NCBI RefSeq assembly: GCF_000740675.1
Contig: NZ_JPXI01000042.1
Location: forward strand, 434,001-498,000
Source: Massilia sp. BSC265
GTDB taxonomy: Bacteria > Pseudomonadota > Gammaproteobacteria > Burkholderiales > Burkholderiaceae_D
Direction: 5' to 3'
Length of the DNA stretch: 64,000 nucleotides
Of this stretch, positions 7,867-16,159 are shown one piece after another. A program made the position numbers and the translations under genes. The notes beneath the pieces were generated by a model. The model was given only the letters and a program-made list of their open reading frames with translations. It did not search any database and had not been told where the DNA came from. How positions within the stretch are numbered: position 1 is the stretch's first letter; each line of letters begins with the position of its first letter.

Positions 7867-8631
7867 ATGAAAGCCGTCGCACCAGGCACCGTCATTTTCC
7901 ACCGCCATCGGGGCTATGGCGTGATCACCCACGTCAACTTGCTGACCGGCTGGATCTCGGCCCGCTTCGGCAACGAGCAGCGCACGCTCGACCTGAACCT
8001 GTCGAGCGACGAGGTGCAGCACGCGGACGGCGAGCCGATCCTGTTTCGCCGCGCTCCGCCGGACCGCATGCCGCATGCGCGCCTGATGGAAGTGGTGCGC
8101 GCGCTGCACCAGGCGGGCTACCAGAAGCTGTACCTGTACTCGTGGCCCAAACCGTCCGGACTGCACTGGCGCTGGCACCTGTTCACCGGTCCGCGCAACT
8201 GGATGCAGCGCACCTGGCGCGAGGGCTGGTACGGCTCGGGCGCGGACTACAACAACAATCCGGTGATGGGCTGGGGCGATTCGCCGGGCGCGAGCACGGA
8301 CGAGCTGATCCATGCGCTGGCGAAGTTCGACCCGCAGGGCCTGGCGCAGGCACTGGGGCGCGACGAGGACCACACGGCCTGGTTCGCGCAGGTGTGCGAT
8401 CTTTTATTGCCGGGCTACATGTACAGCCTGAACATGGAACGTCCCGCGGGTGGCAAGCTGGTCGAGGCGCCGCCGGTGCCGGTCGTGCCGGTGCGCGCGG
8501 GCCTGCAGCCGTACTCGGGGCCCACGATCGGCTGGCCGCCGGGATGGGCAGGGCTGTGGACCGGCACGCATGTGATGCCGGTGCGTAAGCCCAGCTTTAC
8601 CGGCTTGCCTGAGCTGAAGCAGGAAAGCTAG
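7867..8631 (+). CDS. Conserved hypothetical protein with SH3/Tudor-like N-terminus
   Basis: A 254-residue soluble protein of unknown function. Residues 1-60 (GTVIFHRHRGYGVITHVN...ISARFGNEQRTLDL) look like the small beta-barrel seen in CarD, DUF3553 and similar nucleic-acid or protein-binding modules; this is inference from pattern only. The middle is rich in Trp and Tyr (YLYSWPKPSGLHWRWHLFTG), the end is Pro/Gly-rich. No signal peptide or membrane segment. The start at 7867 gives this domain at the N-terminus. It is divergent from the asparaginase gene and its stop codon overlaps the stop codon of the convergent dehydrogenase. Confidence 0.75.
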   Translation: MKAVAPGTVIFHRHRGYGVITHVNLLTGWISARFGNEQRTLDLNLSSDEVQHADGEPILFRRAPPDRMPHARLMEVVRALHQAGYQKLYLYSWPKPSGLHWRWHLFTGPRNWMQRTWREGWYGSGADYNNNPVMGWGDSPGASTDELIHALAKFDPQGLAQALGRDEDHTAWFAQVCDLLLPGYMYSLNMERPAGGKLVEAPPVPVVPVRAGLQPYSGPTIGWPPGWAGLWTGTHVMPVRKPSFTGLPELKQES

Positions 8632-9620
8632 CGCTTTCCTATCGCTTCCGGGTTCAGGATGTTGTCCGGTTGGCCCGCCGCAAACCGCACAAGGTTCTCG
8701 AACGCGGTCTGGAAATAGATCTCGTAACTGTCCTGTTCCACATACCCAAGGTGCGGCGTGGCCAGCACGGTCGGAATGCGCAGCAGCGGTGAATCCGGCC
8801 TGAGCGGTTCATTGGTGAACACATCCAGCGCCGCATATCCCGGCCGCCCGGCCCGCAGCGCCTGCTCCAATGCGCCTTCCTCGACCAGTTCCGCCCGGCT
8901 CGTGTTGACGAACAAGGCATCCGGTTTCATGCGTGCGAAATCGTCGGCCTTGACGATGCCGCGTGTGCTTTCCGCCAGGCGCAGGTGCAGCGTGAGCACG
9001 TCCGCCTGCGCGAACAGGGCTTCGCGCGACACCGCCGCCTCGAAGCTGTCGGCCATCGCGGCCTGCCGGCTGTCTTCGCTGCCCCACACCAGCACGCGCA
9101 TGCCGAAAGCGCGCGCATAGCCGGCCACGAGCTGGCCGATCTTGCCGTAGCCCCAGATCGCCAGCGTGCGCCCGCGCAGCGAACGTCCCAGCCCGTTGAG
9201 CACGGGATTGATCGAGGCCGTCTGCCACAGGCCTTCCTTCAGGTTGGTCGCATACGGCACGATCTTGCGGCTGGCCGCCATGATCAGGGCCCAGGTCAGT
9301 TCGGAAGGCGCCACCGGCGAGCCGATCCCCTCGGCAATCGCAATCCCGTGCTCTGTGGCCGCCGCTACGTCGATGTGTCCGCTGACCTTGCCAGTCTGCG
9401 AGATCAGTTTCAAATTCGGCAGGCGGGCCAGCAGCGCCGCCGGGAAGGCGGTGCGTTCGCGGATCAGCACCACGGCATCGAACGGCGCCAGCCGCGCAGC
9501 CAGTTGCCCCATCCCGCGTGCCGAATGCGTGAATACCTTGACCTCATGCCCGTCGAGCAAACGGAAGCACGACAGGCCCCGGACGGCGTCCTGATAATCG
9601 TCCAAAACAGCTATTCGCAT
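8628..9620 (-). CDS. D-2-hydroxyacid dehydrogenase family protein
   Basis: A 330-residue NAD(P)-dependent oxidoreductase of the D-isomer-specific 2-hydroxyacid dehydrogenase family. The Rossmann motif is WGYGKIGQLVAGYARAFGMRV, the catalytic Arg lies in FVNTSRAELVEEGAL, the Glu in NEPLRPDSPLL and the His in ATPHLGYVE. The start at 9620 (MRIAVLDDYQDAV) matches relatives; an upstream in-frame ATG at 9671 adds unlike residues. The substrate is not predictable; relatives act on glyoxylate, hydroxypyruvate, phosphoglycerate or other 2-oxo acids. The gene stands alone, convergent with the preceding hypothetical gene. Confidence 0.9.
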   Translation of the reverse strand: MRIAVLDDYQDAVRGLSCFRLLDGHEVKVFTHSARGMGQLAARLAPFDAVVLIRERTAFPAALLARLPNLKLISQTGKVSGHIDVAAATEHGIAIAEGIGSPVAPSELTWALIMAASRKIVPYATNLKEGLWQTASINPVLNGLGRSLRGRTLAIWGYGKIGQLVAGYARAFGMRVLVWGSEDSRQAAMADSFEAAVSREALFAQADVLTLHLRLAESTRGIVKADDFARMKPDALFVNTSRAELVEEGALEQALRAGRPGYAALDVFTNEPLRPDSPLLRIPTVLATPHLGYVEQDSYEIYFQTAFENLVRFAAGQPDNILNPEAIGKR

Positions 9621-9951
9621 GAGAGTTTCTTTCAATAAACGTTCATCGCGTAGCGAAATAACAGGTTCCAAAAACCTGCCAAATAGCCTACTACATTACT
9701 CGGGCATTTCCGCTACTTTTTTGTAGTAGCTGAGCGCGAATCGAGGTTTTCCGGGTGTACAATCGGCCAATTCTTGAAGGTTCGACATGTGTATGCCGGA
9801 CCCAGCAGCACCCGTTCCGGCCTCCCTTATGAGGCCGTCGACACGACCGCCGTAAACGCCGCGCCTCGCTGGGGCGAACCGCCATTCTAAGGCACGGCCA
9901 GACGGACGATCCTGCCGTGACAGTATTCTTAATTGGCATTTGGAGGTATCT
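9621..9951. other. Divergent spacer between the dehydrogenase and pckG
   Basis: Must hold promoters for both genes. Two inverted repeats are visible: CAGGTT/AACCTG at 9662-9678 and CTACTACA/TGTAGTAG with arms at 9688-9695 and 9722-9729. A ribosome-binding site GGAGG at 9942-9946 serves pckG. No coding sequence is supported on either strand. Confidence 0.55.
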
Positions 9952-11814
9952 ATGAACCAGCCCGTGATGGGCGGCGTCGCCGCACTGAACGTCCCAGCTC
10001 ACGTCAAACACCAGCAGCTCATCAATTGGGTCGCGGACATCGCCGCCCTGACGAAGCCTGACAGCATCTATTGGTGCGACGGCTCCGAAGAAGAGTACGA
10101 CCGCCTGTGCGCGCAGATGGTCGAAGCCGGCACGATGAAAAAGCTGAACCCGGCAAAGCGTCCGAATTCCTATCTGGCCTGGTCCGACCCGTCGGACGTT
10201 GCCCGCGTCGAAGACCGCACCTACATCTGCTCGGCAACGAAAGAACAGGCCGGCCCGACCAACAACTGGATGGACCCGGCCGAGATGCGCCGCACCCTGA
10301 ACGGCCTGTTCGACGGCTGCATGGCCGGCCGCACGCTGTACGTGGTGCCGTTCTCGATGGGCCCGCTGGGTTCGCCGATCGCCCACATCGGCGTCGAACT
10401 GTCCGACTCGCCTTACGTCGCCGTCAACATGCGCATCATGACGCGCATGGGCAAGGCCGTGTTCGACGTGCTGGGCAGCGACGGCGAGTTCGTGCCGTGC
10501 GTACATACCGTCGGCATGCCGCTGTCCGCCGGCCAGAAAGACGTGCCGTGGCCATGCAACGCCACCAAGTACATCGTCCACTATCCGGAAACCCGCGAGA
10601 TCTGGTCCTACGGTTCCGGTTATGGCGGCAATGCGCTGCTGGGCAAGAAGTGCTTTGCACTGCGCATCGCCTCGACCATGGGCTATCAGGAAGCCCAGCA
10701 GGGCGGCACCGGCTGGCTGGCCGAGCACATGCTGATCCTGGGCGTCGAGTCCCCGCAAGGCGACAAGAAATACGTGGCTGCCGCCTTCCCGTCGGCTTGC
10801 GGCAAGACCAACTTCGCGATGCTGATCCCGCCGAAAGCCTTTGACGGCTGGAAGGTCACCACCATCGGCGACGACATCGCCTGGATCAAGCCGGGTGCGG
10901 ACGGCAAGCTGTACGCCATCAACCCGGAAGCCGGCTACTTCGGCGTGGCACCTGGCACCAACGACAAGACCAACCCGAACTGCATGGCCTCGCTGCGCGA
11001 GAACGTCATCTTCACCAACGTGGCGCTGACCGACGACGGCGACGTGTGGTGGGAAGGCATGACCAAGGAAGCCCCGGCGCACCTGATCGACTGGCAGGGC
11101 AAGGACTGGACGCCGGCTTCCGGCACCAAGGCCGCCCACCCGAACGCGCGCTTCACGGTTGCCGCCACCCAGAACCCGGTGATCGACGCCGCCTGGGACG
11201 ACCCGGCCGGCGTGCCGATCTCGGCCTTCATCTTCGGCGGCCGCCGCTCGACCACCGTGCCGCTGGTGACCGAAGCGAACAACTGGGTGGAAGGCGTCTA
11301 CATGGCCGCCACCATGGGCTCGGAAACCACCGCCGCCGCCGCCGGCCAGATGGGCGTGGTGCGCCGCGATCCGTTCGCGATGCTGCCGTTCATGGGCTAC
11401 AACATGAGCGACTATTTCCAGCACTGGCTCAACCTCGGCAAGAAAATCGAAGCCCAGGGCACGGCGCCGAAGATCTTCTGCGTCAACTGGTTCCGCACCG
11501 ACGAGAACGGCGGCTTCGTGTGGCCGGGCTACGGCGACAACATGCGTGTGCTGAAGTGGATCCTGGACCGTGCCGAAGGCGGCGCCCAGGGCGGCCAGCA
11601 GCACCTGTTCGGCACCTCGCCGAATTACGGCGACCTGAACTGGGAAGGCGTGGACTTCACCGAGCAGCAGTTCACCCAGATCACCTCGATCGACAAGGCC
11701 GCCTGGAACGAAGAGCTGAAGCTGCACAGCGAGCTGTTCGAGAAGCTGGCCTACCACCTGCCGCAGGAGCTGGTGGATACCAAAGCCAAGCTGGAGAAGC
11801 AACTGGCTGCCTAA
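9952..11814 (+). CDS. pckG: Phosphoenolpyruvate carboxykinase (GTP)
   Basis: Gluconeogenic enzyme that converts oxaloacetate and GTP to PEP, CO2 and GDP. The 620-residue length and the P-loop FPSACGKTN (about residues 280-288, with the reactive cysteine of GTP-type enzymes) place it in the GTP family, not the shorter ATP family. FGGRRSTTVPLVTEA, the mobile-lid sequence, and GDDIAWIK, a metal-binding stretch, are intact. The start at 9952 is preceded by GGAGG at five bases; an ATG four codons earlier overlaps that site and is rejected. A terminator follows at 11882, so the gene is a single transcription unit. Confidence 0.97.
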   Translation: MNQPVMGGVAALNVPAHVKHQQLINWVADIAALTKPDSIYWCDGSEEEYDRLCAQMVEAGTMKKLNPAKRPNSYLAWSDPSDVARVEDRTYICSATKEQAGPTNNWMDPAEMRRTLNGLFDGCMAGRTLYVVPFSMGPLGSPIAHIGVELSDSPYVAVNMRIMTRMGKAVFDVLGSDGEFVPCVHTVGMPLSAGQKDVPWPCNATKYIVHYPETREIWSYGSGYGGNALLGKKCFALRIASTMGYQEAQQGGTGWLAEHMLILGVESPQGDKKYVAAAFPSACGKTNFAMLIPPKAFDGWKVTTIGDDIAWIKPGADGKLYAINPEAGYFGVAPGTNDKTNPNCMASLRENVIFTNVALTDDGDVWWEGMTKEAPAHLIDWQGKDWTPASGTKAAHPNARFTVAATQNPVIDAAWDDPAGVPISAFIFGGRRSTTVPLVTEANNWVEGVYMAATMGSETTAAAAGQMGVVRRDPFAMLPFMGYNMSDYFQHWLNLGKKIEAQGTAPKIFCVNWFRTDENGGFVWPGYGDNMRVLKWILDRAEGGAQGGQQHLFGTSPNYGDLNWEGVDFTEQQFTQITSIDKAAWNEELKLHSELFEKLAYHLPQELVDTKAKLEKQLAA

Positions 11815-11881
11815 GCCAGGCGGACGGTGCGCTTGCCGCAAGGGAGCGCACCGGCAGCACATCAGCAGCGCATAAGCAAGT

Positions 11882-11910
11882 AAGGGATGGGCAAACGCCT
11901 GTCCCTTTTT
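11882..11910 (+). terminator. Rho-independent terminator of pckG
   Basis: AAGGGA and TCCCTT arms with an inner GGC/GCC stem and AAAC loop, then a T run. It separates pckG from the Trypco1/CHAT genes. Confidence 0.8.
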
Positions 11911-11932
11911 CATTTGGAAAAGGGGAATTTCC

Positions 11933-12268
11933 ATGAACAAGCTTATCGAGTTCAATGTGTCCGGTGGCACGGTGGTCATTGAATCCCAGGACACCGCTTC
12001 CGGGAGCGTGATGCGCGGTGCAAGTGTCGCCCAGGTAGCGGAAAAAGTCGGCGCGACCCTGGTGGATGCGCTATCGGTCATCCGTCCAGTTGCCGAAGCA
12101 ACGATGGAGACATGCAGTAGCCTCGATGTGTTGCCCGATTCTGTCGAAGTCGAGTTCGGCCTGATGTTCAAGGCAGGACTCAATGCGTACATCGCAAAGA
12201 CCTCCAGCGAGGCAACACTCAACGTCAAGCTTGTCTGGAAGCCGGATAACGGCGGACGCCGGCACTGA
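11933..12268 (+). CDS. Trypco1 (CU044_2847-type) small protein
   Basis: A 111-residue protein that matches the trypsin-co-occurring domain 1 pattern: an N-terminal beta hairpin with a conserved acidic strand (MNKLIEFNVSGGTVVIESQD), a central helix (VAQVAEKVGATLVDALSVIRPVAEATM) and a C-terminal strand pair (DSVEVEFGLMFKAGLNAYIAK...ATLNVKLVWKP). Such domains are known as partners of proteases and other effectors in proposed NTP-dependent conflict systems; their biochemical role is not settled. A ribosome-binding site (AAAGGGGAA) precedes the start. The gene for a CHAT protease-like protein starts 108 bases downstream on the same strand, fitting that partnership. Assignment is by sequence pattern; a profile search would settle it. 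Confidence 0.8.
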   Translation: MNKLIEFNVSGGTVVIESQDTASGSVMRGASVAQVAEKVGATLVDALSVIRPVAEATMETCSSLDVLPDSVEVEFGLMFKAGLNAYIAKTSSEATLNVKLVWKPDNGGRRH

Positions 12269-12376
12269 AGTCATTTTCTTCGCTGGCGCACATTCTTCGC
12301 GCGGTGCGGTCTAAGACATATCGTTCCCACGGAGCAAGCGCGTGGGTGCCGTTTCCTGGACCGCATTGGGGTTGCG

Positions 12377-14644
12377 ATGATTTATCAAAACTTCGATTTG
12401 GAAATCATCTGCCCGCACGGAGGGGACCGGCTGTGCGCCCGGGTGCTCGAGTCGCCCCAGGGCGATTGCCCTTTCACCGATGTGAAATGGCCCTTCGCTG
12501 CCGAAGAAGAAAACGCAATGTTGTCCGAAATCTATGGCGGCCTCAGGCAACGGCGTGGGCGCGCGAGCCCGGTGAGCACGATCGAGGACTTCGGTGGAAG
12601 GTTGTTCGAAGCTGTTTTTTCCGGTGACATCGAACATCTGTTCCGGTCCTCGCTGGATAACGCATTCCGTTCCGGAAAAGGGCTACGCATCCGCTTGCGA
12701 CTGCCCGAAGACAGCGAACTGCATGCGCGGCCGTGGGAGTTCCTGTTCGACACGGAGAGCAGGGAATTCCTGGCTGTCCGTGAACATACTCCCCTTGTCC
12801 GTTATCTGCCGGTTGCACAACCGATGCCTCCGATTATGGTAGAGGGGCCGTTGCGGGTACTCGTGGCTTTGTCCTCGCCGTCGGATCACCCGCGGCTCGA
12901 CATTACACGCGAGTGGGACATCCTGCGCAATGCCCTGGGACCTTCGGTGGCGGCCGGCCAGCTCGAACTGCGCCGCGTACCCGGCCGCTGCACCTTCGAC
13001 AGCCTGCGAGATTCGCTCCGGCATTACGGCGCCCATATTTTCCACTTCGTGGGGCACGGAGTACCGGGGGCGCTGGTGCTCGAGCAGGAATCGGGCAGGG
13101 GCATGGAGATGGAGGCGACCAATCTGCGCGCCGCGTTTCCGATCGGTGCCTTGCCGCGGCTCATCGTCCTGAACGCCTGTTCCGGCGCCATTGCCGAGGA
13201 TGTGCCGTTCTCGGGCCTTGCCCAGGGATTCCTGAGGCAGGGCGTACCGGCAGTGGTAGCGATGCAGGCCTCGATCACGGATGACGCCGCTCTCATTTTC
13301 ACCCGCTACTTCTACCGCGACCTGATCGAGATCGGCGCTGTCGATACCTCCCTGACCGAAGCCAGGCTGCGCATGCAGGCAAACGGCCACCCGATCGAAT
13401 GGGGCACGCCGGTACTCTACATGCGTGCACTCAACGGCCAGCTGTTTCAACCGATCGCCAACCCGGCAGCAAGCCCCGCCGGCCAGAAAAAGCCGAAGGA
13501 AGCCGCTGCCAAGGCAGGTGCGCGCCCGCCCCGCGTCGCGCCTGCCCTGAGCGAGCAGCGCGAGATCAAGGAGACCCAGTCGCAACAGGGAGCCTTGCCG
13601 CTTCAAGCCGATCCAGGTCCAGCCGCCAGAAAAAAACCGAGGGCCACGCGGGTCAAAGAGAGTCCGCCACCGCCCACGCCAGGCCCGGATCCGCAGGAGA
13701 ACGCCTTCCCGCCGCAGGCGCAAGCGAAGGCATTCCAGGCAGGCGAAACCGCTCCGGCGCTCGAACCGGAGCCGGTACCGGCTGCGCAACAGATCCCGCT
13801 GGAAGTCCCGGAGGAGAAGGCCACCTCGCCGCCTGGACCGGCGCCCGGTCAGGCAGAACAGCACACGGTGCCGACGGCCCGGGTGAACGAAGCCATGTCG
13901 CCGGCCGAGGCCGCACCGGGCCCGGCGGAGAACAAGCTTGCACCGAAGCCTCCGTCGAAACGGCGCACGCCACCATCGAAACGGGAACCTGTCCTGGACG
14001 TGCAAGACACTCCGCCGAGCGCCGGCCAGGGAGTGGGTCTTCCGGCATTCATACTGGAACCAGAACCAGAACCAGAACCAGAACCGGAACCGGAACCGGG
14101 CCGGCCGGGCTTCGGACGTGAGCAGGGCAGGCCGCCGTCCACTACCCCAGTGCACGAGGAGGCGCCGGCCCGGGCCGCGCAACCCGGACGCTCGCGCATG
14201 GGCGTCCTGGCCGCAGGATTGTTCGCCGCGGCCGTGGCTATTGCGATCGGTGTCGTGACAATGTGGCCTTCACGGGACAGCACGTCTCCGACGCCGGTAA
14301 CACCCAAGACAGGGACGGAGGCGTCATCCGTATCCGGAACCACGCTGGTGCCCGCCGATTCGCAGAGCAGGCCGCTGTCCAAGCCAGGGGCCAGCACGGA
14401 CCCAGTCAAACCTGCCGAGGTCGAGCCAGACACTGATACCGGATCCGGTAACCAAGCCAGGAAGCGCCAGGAAGCTCGACAAGAAGCACGGAAGCCCAAG
14501 CCGTCCCCCCCGGCTGCACGCAAAGACGAGTCCACGGCCAAGCCGGCTCCTATCGCTCCACCCGACAACTGCAACATCCCCGAAATCAGCGAAAGAAGCG
14601 TGAATTGTGTGTTCCGTGACAATAACAATGGAGGTGGCCAATGA
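12377..14644 (+). CDS. Membrane-anchored CHAT-domain (caspase-like) protein
   Basis: A 755-residue protein. Residues 1-150 carry the region that usually precedes CHAT (RIRLRLPEDSELHARPWEFLFD...LVRYLP). Residues 155-355 are the CHAT peptidase domain with candidate catalytic His227 (HIFHFVGHG) and Cys268 (LIVLNACSG). A long low-complexity Pro/Ala/Glu/Lys linker follows (about 365-600), including a run of Glu-Pro repeats near 558-575. One transmembrane helix is at about 607-629 (GVLAAGLFAAAVAIAIGVVTMW), then a Lys/Pro-rich periplasmic tail with two late cysteines (DNCNIPEISERSVNCVF). The CHAT domain should be cytoplasmic. The stop overlaps the next start (ATGA). Target unknown; CHAT proteins include separase-like proteases that cleave effectors. 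Confidence 0.88.
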   Translation: MIYQNFDLEIICPHGGDRLCARVLESPQGDCPFTDVKWPFAAEEENAMLSEIYGGLRQRRGRASPVSTIEDFGGRLFEAVFSGDIEHLFRSSLDNAFRSGKGLRIRLRLPEDSELHARPWEFLFDTESREFLAVREHTPLVRYLPVAQPMPPIMVEGPLRVLVALSSPSDHPRLDITREWDILRNALGPSVAAGQLELRRVPGRCTFDSLRDSLRHYGAHIFHFVGHGVPGALVLEQESGRGMEMEATNLRAAFPIGALPRLIVLNACSGAIAEDVPFSGLAQGFLRQGVPAVVAMQASITDDAALIFTRYFYRDLIEIGAVDTSLTEARLRMQANGHPIEWGTPVLYMRALNGQLFQPIANPAASPAGQKKPKEAAAKAGARPPRVAPALSEQREIKETQSQQGALPLQADPGPAARKKPRATRVKESPPPPTPGPDPQENAFPPQAQAKAFQAGETAPALEPEPVPAAQQIPLEVPEEKATSPPGPAPGQAEQHTVPTARVNEAMSPAEAAPGPAENKLAPKPPSKRRTPPSKREPVLDVQDTPPSAGQGVGLPAFILEPEPEPEPEPEPEPGRPGFGREQGRPPSTTPVHEEAPARAAQPGRSRMGVLAAGLFAAAVAIAIGVVTMWPSRDSTSPTPVTPKTGTEASSVSGTTLVPADSQSRPLSKPGASTDPVKPAEVEPDTDTGSGNQARKRQEARQEARKPKPSPPAARKDESTAKPAPIAPPDNCNIPEISERSVNCVFRDNNNGGGQ
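14057..14098 (+). repeat. Hexanucleotide repeat encoding (Glu-Pro)n in the CHAT gene
   Basis: Seven tandem units of GAACCA or GAACCG encode alternating Glu and Pro. Gain or loss of units keeps the frame and would only change the length of a stiff spacer between the CHAT domain and the membrane. Confidence 0.85.
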
Positions 14645-15135
14645 AGTTCCGTACGAGGACAAGTGTGCTGGCATGTGTTTTGGCAGCTTCGGCATCCGGG
14701 GTCGCTGCACAGGAGGATTGCCAGGCGCGCATCAACAAAATCGAGAAAATCGGGGACATCCAGGCTGCGCTGACCTGCGTGCAGGGTCAGATCACGTCGG
14801 AGGCCGAACGGGTCAGGCAGCATGCGGAAAAGACCAAACAGCAACTGCTTTTGCAGACCGTCGACCAGTTGGAACTCGTGACAACCAATGTACGCCAAGT
14901 AACCCTGAAAGAGTCCACCAACGGTGCGTGGAAGCAGATTCCCGATTCGGCAGATGCGAAGGCCTGTTTTCTTTCCGCCGTGCGCATGCCGGCACAGGGC
15001 TTGTGCCAGGTCGCTTACCAGGGGCAGCAAGCACGCTGGGCATACAACTTGAGCGATCCGACGTCGGCCGGCTCCACCTGCTCGGCGACATGCGTCTGGA
15101 TGGACATCCGCCGCAAGGCACAGGCTGAGCAATAG
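14641..15135 (+). CDS. Secreted six-cysteine protein coupled to the CHAT gene
   Basis: A 164-residue protein not recognised as a named family. An N-terminal signal peptide (MKFRTRTSVLACVLAASASGVAAQ, cleavage near AAQ) is followed by six cysteines (EDC, LTC, KAC, GLC, STC, ATC), which suggests three disulfides in the periplasm. A central helical stretch (about 35-75, TSEAERVRQHAEKTKQQLLLQ) could form a coiled coil. The start codon overlaps the stop of the CHAT gene as ATGA, indicating translational coupling and probably stoichiometric expression. The obvious inference is a periplasmic partner of the CHAT protein's outer tail, either a sensor or a regulator. Confidence 0.75.
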   Translation: MKFRTRTSVLACVLAASASGVAAQEDCQARINKIEKIGDIQAALTCVQGQITSEAERVRQHAEKTKQQLLLQTVDQLELVTTNVRQVTLKESTNGAWKQIPDSADAKACFLSAVRMPAQGLCQVAYQGQQARWAYNLSDPTSAGSTCSATCVWMDIRRKAQAEQ

Positions 15136-15257
15136 CGAGTTCCACACGAGCGAGCTTCTTGCCAGTCCATGCGGCGGCTGCTGTTTTTTAGCATAGCGCT
15201 TGCGTCGCATGGGTTCAGGTTTTTCGTTGTTTTAACGCCCACCAAGGAGAAAGAATC

Positions 15258-16082
15258 ATGAAAACGACCATGAAGCACCTCATCGCGACATCGTTTGCCG
15301 TACTGCTGGCGGGAACGGCAGGGAGCGCCTGCGCCCAGGTCGGACCTGCCAAGGAAGCCGCCACCCCCGGTACGGCCCGCAACAAGGAAGAGGTCAAGGA
15401 CGCGACCGAGCACGTCAACAAGGCCATCCAGGTAGTCCAGCAGATGCAGGCCACGCCGGAGATGCGTGCCTTGCTGCAGCGCTCGAAAGGTGTGTTCGTC
15501 GTGCCGGATTACGGCGGCGCGGCGCTCGGCGTGGGCGCGCGAGGCGGCGCGGGCGTGCTGCTGGTTCGCAGCGGCAAGACCTGGAGCAATCCGGCCTTCT
15601 ACAACATGGGCGGCATCAGTGCCGGCTTGCAGGCGGGCGTGGAAGCCGGTTCCATCGCCTTCGTGCTCAACGACCAGAAGGCGCTCAACAGCTTCATGCA
15701 GAACAACAAATTCTCGCTGGGGGCCGACGCCGGTCTGACGCTGGTGGACTGGTCGAAGAAAGGCGAGGGTTCTGCCGGCTGGGGAAACATCACCGCCTGG
15801 GCCGACACCGAAGGCCTGTTCGGCGGTGCAGCCCTCAACATCACCGACATCGACTACGACGAAGACGAGACCTCGGGCTACTACCGGCGCCAGGTGGCGG
15901 CGCGCGACGTCCTGAGCGGGAAGGTGAAGAATCCGCAGGCCGACATGCTGCGCCAGGCATTGGCGAATGCGTCGAGCGGCAGCGGCGCGGCGGCTATGGG
16001 CGGTAGCGGGACGCGCGGGACGACGTCGGGCAGCAAGGCCACGAACGACAAGATGGAGAACGAGCGGAGCCGTGAACGCTAG
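15258..16082 (+). CDS. YSC84/SYLF-type lipid-binding protein, exported
   Basis: A 274-residue exported protein with signal peptide (MKTTMKHLIATSFAVLLAGTAGSACAQ) and a SYLF/YSC84 domain (about residues 60-235): SKGVFVVPDYGGAALGVGARGGAGVLLVR, YNMGGISAGLQAGVEAGSIAFVLND, SLGADAGLTLV. In eukaryotes this fold binds phosphoinositides; bacterial exported members are widespread and poorly understood. A Gly/Ser/Lys-rich tail ends the protein. AAGGAGAAAGAATC precedes the start. It follows the secreted cysteine-rich gene by 122 bases on the same strand, so it may belong to the CHAT unit or merely be a neighbour. Confidence 0.88.
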   Translation: MKTTMKHLIATSFAVLLAGTAGSACAQVGPAKEAATPGTARNKEEVKDATEHVNKAIQVVQQMQATPEMRALLQRSKGVFVVPDYGGAALGVGARGGAGVLLVRSGKTWSNPAFYNMGGISAGLQAGVEAGSIAFVLNDQKALNSFMQNNKFSLGADAGLTLVDWSKKGEGSAGWGNITAWADTEGLFGGAALNITDIDYDEDETSGYYRRQVAARDVLSGKVKNPQADMLRQALANASSGSGAAAMGGSGTRGTTSGSKATNDKMENERSRER

Positions 16083-16107
16083 GCTGCTGCTGAAGCAGGA
16101 AAAGCAA

Positions 16108-16133
16108 AGGGCAGCGCCTGGTGGCGCTGCCCT
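16108..16133. terminator. Hairpin between the YSC84 and uvrA 3' ends
   Basis: The perfect stem AGGGCAGCGCC/GGCGCTGCCCT with a TGGT loop lies between two convergent genes. There is no long T run, so it may act as a bidirectional or Rho-assisted terminator. Confidence 0.55.
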
Positions 16134-16159
16134 GTCTTACTTCAAGCAGTAGCTGCTTC

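Noticed and set aside
9691..12228. An 845-codon open frame antisense to pckG
   Set aside because: It is a by-product of codon bias in high-GC DNA: the opposite strand encodes a complete PEP carboxykinase, and the antisense product is His/Gln/Arg-rich with no domain.
12683..14182. A 499-codon minus-strand frame across the CHAT gene
   Set aside because: Arg/Phe/Trp repeats simply mirror the (Glu-Pro) repeat and Pro-rich linker of the CHAT protein; no ribosome-binding site or family.
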